From positions 29,959 through 93,958 of the forward strand of contig SZPE01000005.1 of assembly GCA_030263555.1 (NCBI GenBank): a stretch of 64,000 bases of DNA. The letters run 5' to 3'. The notes under the pieces were generated by a model. It searched no databases and was not told the origin of the DNA. It worked only from the letters and a program-made list of their open reading frames with translations. Positions 8,480-16,115 of this stretch are shown in pieces; position 1 is the stretch's first letter; each line of letters opens with the position of its first letter. The DNA comes from CFX2 sp014338005. Its GTDB lineage: Bacteria > Chloroflexota > Anaerolineae > Aggregatilineales > Phototrophicaceae. The position numbers were made by a program, and so were the translations under genes.

Positions 8480-10594
8480 ATGAGCAGCTACCCCTCGCCT
8501 GTCCCCAAACCGCCCTCGGCGGGTGCGGGACAGACCGCGCTGGCGAAAACCAGTGGGGCTTATGTCAACCTGCGAAGCGGGCCTGGGACGAATTACCAGG
8601 ACATCGGCGACATCTTTAATAATACCGTACTGGTTTATTATCCGGCTTCTCGCACGAGCAGCGGTTGGGTATGGGTCGAGCAGTTTAGTGCTTCGGGTTG
8701 GGTATCCACCAGCGTTATTTCCTTTGAAAACATCGCCGCGCCCAAACCCATTCCGCCTGACCAGGCCACACCCTACGACGGAAAAATCGGCATCTGGCAC
8801 TGGAAAGGGGATGTGCTGCCCGAAAACAGCATCGAGGATGTGGCGCGTAATATCAAAGCTGCCGCGCCGTATGTCACGCAGGTGTGGGTCAAAATCAGCG
8901 ACGCGACGGCCCGCACCGGCGCGCAGTGGCAGGGTTATTGGGATACTAAACGCAGCCTGGCGATTGACGGCCCGCAAAGTGTTGACCGCTGGGTGAGCGC
9001 CCTGCAAAAATTTAATATGGAATTCCATGCCTGGTGCGTGCCAAAGGGAACACACACCGAAGCCGAAACCAATATCATCATCCAGGCCTGCTCAAGGCCG
9101 GGCGTTAAATCTCTGATTCTCGATATAGAGCCTTACGCCGGTTTCTGGGAAGGCGGGCAAGCCGGCATCCGCCCGTTTATGACCCGCATCCGCCGCGCGC
9201 TGCCGGGTTCGTTCCATATCGGCCTCGGCGTTGACCCCCGGCGGCATCATTATGCCTCCATCTTCCCCCAGGAATGGTATCCTTTCGTCAACAGCGTGCA
9301 TCCGATGGTCTACTGGGCGACCTTCCGGCGCACCCCGGAAGATTCGCTCAAAGAGACTTATGAAGTCTGGGGCGGGTATGGGCGTCCGATCATCCCGATT
9401 CTGGACGGCGATGCACCCCCCAGCGAGATGGCGACCGCCATCACCCTTGCCACCCAGCGCCATCAGGCGCGCGGACTCAGTTGGTGGCGGCTGGGGACGA
9501 TCACGCCTGCCGGCTGGAAAGCCATCAGTCAGCCGATCACACCCGGCACGCCCCCGCCCGGCCCGGTAGACCCTGAACCGGCTCCGGGCATCGAGATCGT
9601 CGTCCGCCCCAGCGATGTCGGGTTCGCCAGCGGCACGTACACCGGCAAATCGGAGTTCAGCCGCTTTCAGGGAACCTGGGGATGGGAAGTGCTTTATAAA
9701 GGCACTGAGCCGCAGACCAGCAAAGTCTGGGCGCGCTGGACGCCGCGAATCAGCAAATCCGCCAAATACGAGATTGCGACCTTCGTCCCCACGCGGCACG
9801 CCAGCACGCGCAACGCGCGTTTCAAAATCGCCAATGTTAAAGGCGTGAGCGGCGAAATGGTCGTTAACCTCGACCAGAGCCGCCACGCCAACCAGTGGGT
9901 AACGCTGGGGGTCTTCGACCTGGACGCCTCAACTGCCGGGGCGGGAACGGTGTTTTTGAACGACCTGACGGGTGAAACCGGGCTTGAAATCGCTTTCGAC
10001 GCCCTGCGCTGGCAGGAAGTGACAATCCCTGACAAACCCGCGCCCGGCGGCGAAAATCTGGCCGACGGTTACGACTCCCCTGTTGGGACAGAAACCGAGC
10101 GACGCAGCAGCAAGGTTTGGCCCGGCGAATGGATTGACGCCAGCCCCTTCGCCAGATTGTATTTCGTCGGCACACCCAGCGAAGCCTACCACACCGGCGC
10201 CGATCTCAACCTGCCGCGCGACGCCGACGCCCATGCGCCAGTTTATGCTTCCGCCAGCGGCGTGGTAACGTTCGCCGCCAAACTCCCCGTCTGGGGCAAC
10301 GTCATCATCATCAAACATGACCCCCTGGCGAGCAACCGGACGGTGCTTTATGGGCGCTACGCGCATGTCGAGGAAATGATCGTAAAAGTTGGTGACCGGG
10401 TGCGCCGGGGACAGCAGATCGCCAAAGTCGGCAACGCCTTCGGGCGTTATGCCTACCACCTGCATTTTGATCTCAGCCACACCACTATTCTGGAAAGTCA
10501 GCCCCAACATTGGCCCGCCAAGAACCTGAATAACCTGCTGGCGAACTACATTGATCCCCGCGACTTCATCCAGAACAACCGGCCTAAAAGCTAA
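8480..10594 (+). CDS. Multidomain SH3 / glycosidase-like / M23 peptidase protein
   Basis: This 704-residue protein is probably a cell-wall-active enzyme. Four regions can be seen. An SH3b domain comes first (about 25-75: GAYVNLRSGPGTNYQDIGDI). A TIM-barrel-like glycosidase-type domain follows (about 95-350), starting KIGIWHWKG with SLILDIEPYAGFWEGG as a possible catalytic strand end. A beta-sandwich of the kind often linked to amidases (golvesin-like, about 370-525: FQGTWGWEVLY, FVPTRHA) comes third. The C-terminus is an M23 metallopeptidase domain (about 555-700), with HTGADLN and HLHFD as zinc-ligand motifs and the YAHVEEMIVKVGDRVRRGQQIAKVG block. No signal peptide is visible, although all domains point to an extracellular role. 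RBS GAGG precedes the ATG. Confidence 0.85.
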   Translation: MSSYPSPVPKPPSAGAGQTALAKTSGAYVNLRSGPGTNYQDIGDIFNNTVLVYYPASRTSSGWVWVEQFSASGWVSTSVISFENIAAPKPIPPDQATPYDGKIGIWHWKGDVLPENSIEDVARNIKAAAPYVTQVWVKISDATARTGAQWQGYWDTKRSLAIDGPQSVDRWVSALQKFNMEFHAWCVPKGTHTEAETNIIIQACSRPGVKSLILDIEPYAGFWEGGQAGIRPFMTRIRRALPGSFHIGLGVDPRRHHYASIFPQEWYPFVNSVHPMVYWATFRRTPEDSLKETYEVWGGYGRPIIPILDGDAPPSEMATAITLATQRHQARGLSWWRLGTITPAGWKAISQPITPGTPPPGPVDPEPAPGIEIVVRPSDVGFASGTYTGKSEFSRFQGTWGWEVLYKGTEPQTSKVWARWTPRISKSAKYEIATFVPTRHASTRNARFKIANVKGVSGEMVVNLDQSRHANQWVTLGVFDLDASTAGAGTVFLNDLTGETGLEIAFDALRWQEVTIPDKPAPGGENLADGYDSPVGTETERRSSKVWPGEWIDASPFARLYFVGTPSEAYHTGADLNLPRDADAHAPVYASASGVVTFAAKLPVWGNVIIIKHDPLASNRTVLYGRYAHVEEMIVKVGDRVRRGQQIAKVGNAFGRYAYHLHFDLSHTTILESQPQHWPAKNLNNLLANYIDPRDFIQNNRPKS

Positions 10595-10608
10595 AAACGA
10601 GACCGAAT

Positions 10609-10637
10609 CAAAAAGGGCGCTCCGGTCTGGAGCGCCC
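10609..10637 (-). terminator. Terminator between convergent genes
   Basis: A perfect 9-bp stem (10615-10623 with 10629-10637, GGGCGCTCC/GGAGCGCCC) with a 5-base loop is followed on the minus strand by a T-run (10614-10611). It fits the end of the SufT-like gene; on the plus strand there is no T-run. Confidence 0.75.
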
Positions 10638-10657
10638 CCGCCCTACTCCTACTCCGT

Positions 10658-10966
10658 CTAAAACAAACCCCAATCGTCGGCAGCGCCTTCCTCCATCATG
10701 CTGGGGTCCCACATCTCCAGCCCCATTTCGATGGTGGTCGGCCTGCGTGTATAGTTCTGCGCCGTCCGCCGCGTCTGCTCAAGCAGCTGCGGCGCATACG
10801 GACAAAACGGCGTGGTCATAATCATCACCAGATGGGCGCGGTCTTCCAAGATTTCAACCTTGCGAATCAGTCCCAATTCGATAACGTTCATCCCGATTTC
10901 GGGATCAACCACGTCTCGCAAAGCCTCTCGCAGCCCTTCCTCGATTATTTGTATCTGGTCGGTCAT
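10658..10966 (-). CDS. MIP18/SufT-like (DUF59) metal-sulfur cluster assembly factor
   Basis: DUF59 proteins act in Fe-S cluster assembly or transfer. The 102-residue product has the signature DPEIGMNVIELGLI near the N-terminus and a T-T-P-F-C-P-Y motif with the conserved Cys in the middle, followed by an acidic tail. The chosen ATG (10966) gives the usual length and has GAGAGA upstream; an ATG 57 bases further upstream would add an atypical N-terminus. The gene is divergent from sufC across a roughly 300-base AT-rich region, which fits a shared Fe-S role. Confidence 0.88.
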   Translation of the reverse strand: MTDQIQIIEEGLREALRDVVDPEIGMNVIELGLIRKVEILEDRAHLVMIMTTPFCPYAPQLLEQTRRTAQNYTRRPTTIEMGLEMWDPSMMEEGAADDWGLF

Positions 10967-11078
10967 TATGGATTGTCTCTCGATCTCTGCAAATGGATGT
11001 TTTATAATTTTGTATGCTAACACAGGTCCCTCCGGGAGTCAATTTTTATAACTCCAATCATAATTATCTACCGTTATT

Positions 11079-11107
11079 AATAAATTTTAACTTCGGTTAA
11101 ATTTATT
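11079..11107. repeat. AT-rich inverted repeat with C(TTCG)G loop in the suf control region
   Basis: The arms AATAAATTTTAAC and GTTAAATTTATT pair with a single bulged base around a C-TTCG-G tetraloop. It lies in the divergent intergenic region between the SufT-like gene and sufC, upstream of the suf promoter. It may be an operator for an Fe-S regulator or a short RNA hairpin; the sequence alone does not decide. Confidence 0.45.
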
Positions 11108-11121
11108 TTGTGACAGCCGTA

Positions 11122-11136
11122 ACAGAGCATCTCTGT
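11122..11136. promoter_or_regulatory. Short palindrome upstream of the suf promoter
   Basis: A perfect ACAGAG-CAT-CTCTGT palindrome ends 30 bases before the -35 element of sufC. It is a possible regulator site; nothing else supports it. Confidence 0.3.
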
Positions 11137-11165
11137 GAGAATTTCTCTAATGTTAATTATAAATA

Positions 11166-11195
11166 TTGACACCGGCCTGAAACGGCTGTTATACT
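11166..11195 (+). promoter_or_regulatory. Promoter of the suf operon
   Basis: A perfect -35 TTGACA (11166-11171), an 18-base spacer and -10 TATACT (11190-11195) predict a start near 11202, with a leader of about 64 bases before sufC. Confidence 0.75.
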
Positions 11196-11265
11196 TACCA
11201 CAGCTTTGACCCATAGGTACGAAGAAAATTTAACCAGACATCAAAACTTGAGGAGGAAGCCCAGC

Positions 11266-12036
11266 ATGGGCGCTGCACTAGAAATTCGCAACCTACACGT
11301 CTCTGTCGAGGATAAACCCATCCTTCGCGGGGTGAATTTGACGGTTAAACAGGGCGAGGTTCATGCCCTGATGGGGCCAAACGGTTCCGGCAAAAGCACC
11401 CTGGCAAACGTCCTGCTGGGGCATCCGGCTTACGAAGTCACCGCCGGGCAGATCATCTTCGAGGGTGAAGACCTGCTGGAAATGGAAGCCGACGAGCGCA
11501 GCCGGGCCGGGCTGTTTCTCGCCTTCCAGTACCCTGTGTCTATCCCCGGTGTTACGCTGGCGAATTTCCTGCGTCAGGCCATCAATGCGCGCATGAAGGC
11601 GAAAGACCCGGACAGCAAGGGCATCTCGATCCCGGAATTTCGCCGCCTGCTTAAGGCCAAGATGGATTTGCTCCAGATGGATCACAGTTTCGCCGGGCGC
11701 TACCTGAACGAAGGTTTTAGCGGCGGTGAGAAAAAACGCGCCGAAATCCTCCAAATGGCGACCCTCGAACCACGCATCGCCATCCTGGATGAAACCGATT
11801 CGGGGCTGGACATTGACGCGCTGCGGATTGTATCCGACGGCGTGAACAAACTACGCGGGCCGAACCTGGGCGTTCTGGTCATCACGCATTACCAGCGCAT
11901 TCTCAACTACATCCAACCCCAATATGTCCATGTCATGCTCGAAGGCCAGATTGTCGAGAGTGATGGCCCGGAACTGGCGCTGCGCCTGGAAGAAATGGGC
12001 TACGACTGGATTCGGGAAAAATACAATGCCCTCTAA
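11266..12036 (+). CDS. sufC: Fe-S cluster assembly ATPase SufC
   Basis: SufC is the cytoplasmic ABC-type ATPase that drives the SufBCD scaffold. The 256-residue product has Walker A GPNGSGKST (37-45), the signature FSGGEKKRAE (near 150) and Walker B with the extended RIAILDETDSGLD. The SufC-typical Y-I-x-P-x-Y-V-H-V-M near the C-terminus is also present. The start at 11266 is set by AGGAGG a few bases upstream; an in-frame ATG at 11206 lies almost at the predicted transcription start and lacks a ribosome site. First gene of sufC-sufB-sufD-sufS-sufU. Confidence 0.97.
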   Translation: MGAALEIRNLHVSVEDKPILRGVNLTVKQGEVHALMGPNGSGKSTLANVLLGHPAYEVTAGQIIFEGEDLLEMEADERSRAGLFLAFQYPVSIPGVTLANFLRQAINARMKAKDPDSKGISIPEFRRLLKAKMDLLQMDHSFAGRYLNEGFSGGEKKRAEILQMATLEPRIAILDETDSGLDIDALRIVSDGVNKLRGPNLGVLVITHYQRILNYIQPQYVHVMLEGQIVESDGPELALRLEEMGYDWIREKYNAL

Positions 12037-12066
12037 CCAAAAGCTAAACGTCGAAGGAGCGATTTA

Positions 12067-14598
12067 ATGGTGGATATAAACGACGTTCGCAGCGAAAAGG
12101 AACTGAGCGCCGAAGAAGCCGCGCTGAAGCAGCTGCGGACTTCCTACGAGGAAACCTACGGCTTCCACGATGCCGATGTAAACTACGTCTTCAAGAGCCA
12201 GAAGGGTCTGACAGCCGAAATCGTCCGCCAGATCAGCGAGATGAAAAACGAACCCGGCTGGATGACCGAAATGCGTTTGAAGGCTTATGAAATCTTCAAA
12301 AGCAAGCCGATGCCAACCTGGGGCGCCGACCTGAGCGCGATTGACTTCGACGACATCTACTACTACGTCCGCGCCACCGACCAGAAAGGCCGCAGTTGGG
12401 AGGAAGTGCCGGACGAAATCAAGCGCACGTTCGACCGCCTGGGCATCCCCGAAGCCGAGCAGAAGTACCTGCAAGGCGTGAGCGCCCAGTACGATTCGGA
12501 GTCCGTCTACCACAACATTCGTAAAGACCTGGAAGAAAAAGGCGTCATCTTCCTGGATATGGACTCCGGCCTGGCACAGCATCCTGACCTGGTGCGCGAG
12601 TACTTCGGCACGATCATCCCGTCGTCGGACAACAAATTCGCCGCGCTCAATACAGCCGTATGGTCAGGCGGGTCGTTCATTTACGTGCCGCCGGGCGTGC
12701 ATGTGGAAATGCCGCTCCAGGCCTACTTCCGCATCAATACCCAGAACATGGGCCAGTTCGAGCGCACACTCATCATCGTGGACGAAGGCGCGTATGTGCA
12801 TTATGTTGAAGGCTGTTTACCCGCCGGAGAATTAGTCAGTACGGGTGATAAGTGGGTCAATATTGAGTCCGTTGCGCCGGGGGATACCGTCATGGATAGT
12901 GACGGAAATCAAGCGATTGTTAAAAGTGTACGTGTTCGCCCATTTAAGGGCGACATGCTCACCATTCGACCAATATCGCAGGCCAACGCTTTTCAGGTTA
13001 CTCCCGAACACCCCGTGATGGCCGTGAAGCGACGCGACGTTGCTGTTAAGCGGCAGTCCCGCAATAACTGGCGTATTGAGGTTAACAGCGAAAAGCTGAT
13101 TGCAGCCTTGCCACAGTTTGTTCCGGCAGGTGAACTCGAAGTCGGCGATTTCATGGTCTTTCCGATTTCTAAGGTCACAGGCGAACATCCTCGTTATACG
13201 CCGGAGATCATGCGACTGTTGGGTTACTACCTGGCAGAAGGCTCAGCCTACATCCACAATAAACTGAATCAACCCGTCGTGTCATTTACGTTTAATGAAA
13301 ACGAACGTGAATACATTGACGAAGTGAAAACGCTCATTCAGGCCTTCACCGGCAAGAATGCGATGGAAATCAGCCAGGCATCACGACATGGCATAGAAGT
13401 GCGTGTTTATTCTCGTGAGCTGATGGACTTGTGCGTCAACGAATGTGGCAAGGGGGCAGCGGAAAAACGCCTCAGCAAAACCGTCATGGAGCTGCCTGTA
13501 GACTTGCAAGCCCACCTGCTGGAAACATACTTTAACGGTGATGGCAGCGTTTACACTAAACGCAAGCATTTAATGCTTCGCGCTTCAACAGCATCCCAAC
13601 AACTGGCATGGCAGCTTCAGGAACTCCTGGCGCGCCAGGGACATTACGCCACAATCACTATCCGTAAAGGTGGCAAAGATGTCATCCAGGGGCGCGAAAT
13701 CACACGGCGGGACCAGTACATTCTGTATTACTCACCGGACAAACAGCAAAGCGAAGTCCGTCTGGCGAATGGCTATTTCCTGGTTCCGATCAAGGAGATC
13801 AGCCGGACACCATATGATGGGCCTGTTTTCAATTTTGAATTGACTACTGCTCCAAATGCATATGTGACGCGGGGCTTCGCCGTGCATAACTGTACCGCCC
13901 CCATTTATAGTTCCAACAGTCTCCACAGCGCCGTTGTGGAAATCATCGTCAAGGAAAACGGTCGCTGCCGCTATACGACGATCCAGAACTGGTCGAATAA
14001 CGTCTACAACCTTGTGACCAAACGGGCCGTCGCCCATAAGAAGGCCACGATGGAATGGGTGGACGGCAATCTCGGATCATTAATAACTATGAAATATCCA
14101 TCAGTAATACTCGCAGGCGAAGGCGCGCACGGCGAGGTGCTTTCCATCGCTTTCGCCGGCAAGGGGCAGCACCAGGATGCGGGCGGCAAAATCACCCACC
14201 TGGCCCCGAACACCAGCAGCCAGATCATCAGCAAGTCCATCAGCAAGGACGGCGGTCGCGCCAGCTATCGCGGCCTGCTCAAAATCGTCAAAGGCGCGGA
14301 TAACGTCAAAAGCAACGTCGTCTGCGATGCTCTGCTGCTGGATGCCGAAAGCCGTTCGGATACCTACCCGTACATCGAGTGCGACGCGAAAAATGTGACG
14401 ATGGGACATGAAGCTTCGGTCAGCAAAATCGGCGAAGACCAGTTGTTTTACCTGATGAGCCGAGGGCTGAGCGAAGATGAAGCCAATGCCATGATTGTTA
14501 ACGGCTTCATCGAGCCGCTGGTGAAAGAACTGCCGATGGAATACGCGCTGGAACTGAATCGTCTTATCCAGATTCAGCTCGAAGGTTCAATCGGTTAG
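12067..14598 (+). CDS. sufB: Fe-S cluster scaffold SufB precursor, interrupted by an intein
   Basis: SufB is the scaffold subunit on which Fe-S clusters are built. The 843-codon gene is far above the usual 470-480 because an in-frame intein of 359 residues (250-608) is inserted between E-G and C-T-A-P. The spliced protein would be 484 residues. The N-extein starts with the SufB-type Y-G-F-H block. The C-extein holds Cys753 (precursor numbering, V-V-C-D-A-L-L), equivalent to the sulfur-accepting Cys of SufB, plus Y-I-E-C-D-A-K and E-D-Q-L-F-Y-L-M-S-R-G-L. RBS GGAGCG precedes the ATG. Splicing is needed to make functional SufB. A short low-GC patch at 14071-14115 is reported separately. Confidence 0.97.
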   Translation: MVDINDVRSEKELSAEEAALKQLRTSYEETYGFHDADVNYVFKSQKGLTAEIVRQISEMKNEPGWMTEMRLKAYEIFKSKPMPTWGADLSAIDFDDIYYYVRATDQKGRSWEEVPDEIKRTFDRLGIPEAEQKYLQGVSAQYDSESVYHNIRKDLEEKGVIFLDMDSGLAQHPDLVREYFGTIIPSSDNKFAALNTAVWSGGSFIYVPPGVHVEMPLQAYFRINTQNMGQFERTLIIVDEGAYVHYVEGCLPAGELVSTGDKWVNIESVAPGDTVMDSDGNQAIVKSVRVRPFKGDMLTIRPISQANAFQVTPEHPVMAVKRRDVAVKRQSRNNWRIEVNSEKLIAALPQFVPAGELEVGDFMVFPISKVTGEHPRYTPEIMRLLGYYLAEGSAYIHNKLNQPVVSFTFNENEREYIDEVKTLIQAFTGKNAMEISQASRHGIEVRVYSRELMDLCVNECGKGAAEKRLSKTVMELPVDLQAHLLETYFNGDGSVYTKRKHLMLRASTASQQLAWQLQELLARQGHYATITIRKGGKDVIQGREITRRDQYILYYSPDKQQSEVRLANGYFLVPIKEISRTPYDGPVFNFELTTAPNAYVTRGFAVHNCTAPIYSSNSLHSAVVEIIVKENGRCRYTTIQNWSNNVYNLVTKRAVAHKKATMEWVDGNLGSLITMKYPSVILAGEGAHGEVLSIAFAGKGQHQDAGGKITHLAPNTSSQIISKSISKDGGRASYRGLLKIVKGADNVKSNVVCDALLLDAESRSDTYPYIECDAKNVTMGHEASVSKIGEDQLFYLMSRGLSEDEANAMIVNGFIEPLVKELPMEYALELNRLIQIQLEGSIG
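12814..13890 (+). mobile_element. SufB intein with LAGLIDADG homing endonuclease
   Basis: The intein covers residues 250-608 of the SufB precursor. It begins with Cys (C-L-P-A-G-E), has the block B T-P-E-H motif and ends V-H-N followed by Cys609, so every class 1 splicing residue is present. Two LAGLIDADG-type motifs (LLGYYLAEGS near 385 and LLETYFNGDG near 487) suggest a complete homing endonuclease. The site, E-G|C-T-A-P, is the conserved one used by the Mycobacterium tuberculosis SufB intein, which is also 359 residues from memory. A hand count gives 37% GC for 13261-13320 against 62% for extein bases 12301-12360, which points to transfer from another genome. Confidence 0.95.
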
Positions 14599-14675
14599 CC
14601 GTAACATTTACTCCGGGCGGCGGCACGACCGCCTGCCCGGACAACACCTGCATGATACCGGAGGAGAAACTGACT

Positions 14676-16022
14676 GTGGCTGTGGTCAAACAACGCCGCC
14701 GCTCGCTTGCGCCTGCCGTGCCGAACTATACCGAGGCGGACGTTCGGGCGCTGAGCGCGGCTAACAACGAGCCGGTCTGGCTGCTGGAAAGCCGCCTGGC
14801 CGCCTGGGAACTGTACGAAGATATGCCTATGCCGACCCTCAATGACGAGGACTGGCGGCGCACCGATTACCGGCATATCCGCTGGGATGAAGCTGACCGC
14901 ATCATCACGCCCAATGGGGCCACGCTCGACATCGTTCCGCCTTATAACCGCGAGCCGTTAATCGGCGACCGGCAGGGCGGCCTGCTGGTGGTTGTGGATG
15001 GCAAAATTGTCCAGCATGAAGTCGCCGATGAATTGGCGGGACAGGGCATCATTTTTACCGATTTACGGACGGCCTGCCGCGATTACGCCGACCTGGTGCG
15101 CCCCAACCTGATGACCAAAGCCGTGCTGCCCGGTGAAGGGAAATTCGCGGCGCTGCACGCCGCCCTGTGGACGCATGGCGTTTTCCTGTATGTGCCGCGT
15201 AACAAGGCGGCGGAACTGCCTTTCCATGTGGTTTTTTACAACACCCATCCCGGCGCGAGCCTGGGCCATGTGCTGGTGGTGCTGGAAGAAAACGCCCAGG
15301 CTACCATGCTGGTAGATTATGCCTCGTCGCCGGCAGAACAGCACTCCGCCTACATCGGCGCGACCGAACTGCTGGTCGGCGACGCCGCCAATTTGCAGTA
15401 CGTGGGTCTGCAAGACTGGAACCGCGAAACCTACGAATTCAGCCACCAGCGCGCCCGCGTGGGGCGGAACGCTAACCTTGACTGGATTGTCGGCACAATG
15501 GGCGGTCGGCTGGTCAAGACTTATATGGAACTGGAACTCGATGGCTTGGGCGCACACGGGCGTATGTCGGGCTTTTTCTTTGCCGACAACGAACAGCTTT
15601 TCGACCACGACACGCAGCAGAATCACAATGCCCCGATCACCGTGTCCGACCTGCTGTTTAAGGGCGCGGCCAAAGACCATGCCCGCACCGTCTGGCAGGG
15701 CATGATTAAATCGCTGCCCAACATGCAGAAGATTGACGGCTTCCAGGCCAGCCGCAACCTGGTTTTGAGCGAACATGCCCGCATGGATGGCATTCCCGGC
15801 CTGGAAATTGAAGCCGACGATGTGGCCTGCTCCCATGCCGCCACCTTCGGCACGTTAGAAAAAGAACCCGTCTTTTACCTGATGAGCCGGGGCATCCCGC
15901 GCCCTACCGCCGAACTGATGGTGATTGACGGCTTCTTCGATGAACTGCTCCAGCGTATTCCGTTTGAGCGCGTGCGCGAGCGCCTTCAGGCGGCGATGGA
16001 GGCTAAAATCATCGGCGCGTAA
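14676..16022 (+). CDS. sufD: Fe-S cluster assembly protein SufD
   Basis: SufD pairs with SufB in the SufBC2D scaffold complex. The product is 448 residues from the GTG at 14676, which has GGAGGAG about 10 bases upstream; an in-frame ATG at 14652 would add eight residues but overlaps that site. The C-terminal beta-helix region carries the SufB/D-type pattern, with MSGFFFADNEQLFDHDTQ, G-A-A-K-D-H-A-R-T-V-W-Q-G and E-P-V-F-Y-L-M-S-R-G-I-P. It lies about 80 bases after sufB. A strong terminator-like hairpin follows it, before sufS. Confidence 0.93.
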   Translation: MAVVKQRRRSLAPAVPNYTEADVRALSAANNEPVWLLESRLAAWELYEDMPMPTLNDEDWRRTDYRHIRWDEADRIITPNGATLDIVPPYNREPLIGDRQGGLLVVVDGKIVQHEVADELAGQGIIFTDLRTACRDYADLVRPNLMTKAVLPGEGKFAALHAALWTHGVFLYVPRNKAAELPFHVVFYNTHPGASLGHVLVVLEENAQATMLVDYASSPAEQHSAYIGATELLVGDAANLQYVGLQDWNRETYEFSHQRARVGRNANLDWIVGTMGGRLVKTYMELELDGLGAHGRMSGFFFADNEQLFDHDTQQNHNAPITVSDLLFKGAAKDHARTVWQGMIKSLPNMQKIDGFQASRNLVLSEHARMDGIPGLEIEADDVACSHAATFGTLEKEPVFYLMSRGIPRPTAELMVIDGFFDELLQRIPFERVRERLQAAMEAKIIGA

Positions 16023-16034
16023 AACTTCTTAAAA

Positions 16035-16069
16035 GGCGCGCCCTGTGTTTAAGGGCGTGCCTGTTTTTT
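16035..16069 (+). terminator. Internal terminator/attenuator between sufD and sufS
   Basis: A 10-bp stem (16035-16044 with 16052-16061, GGCGCGCCCT/AGGGCGTGCC, one G-T pair) with a 7-base loop is followed by TGTTTTTT. It looks like a genuine intrinsic terminator inside the operon, so sufS and sufU may depend on read-through or on a separate promoter. Confidence 0.75.
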
Positions 16070-16115
16070 GCTTGTGCATAACGGCCCGGCTTTTGCCGGC
16101 CAGGGGGAAAACAGG

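Noticed and set aside
12067..14598. SufB as a fusion of SufB with another enzyme
   Set aside because: The extra 359 residues have all intein splice residues and homing endonuclease motifs, and the flanking halves join perfectly.
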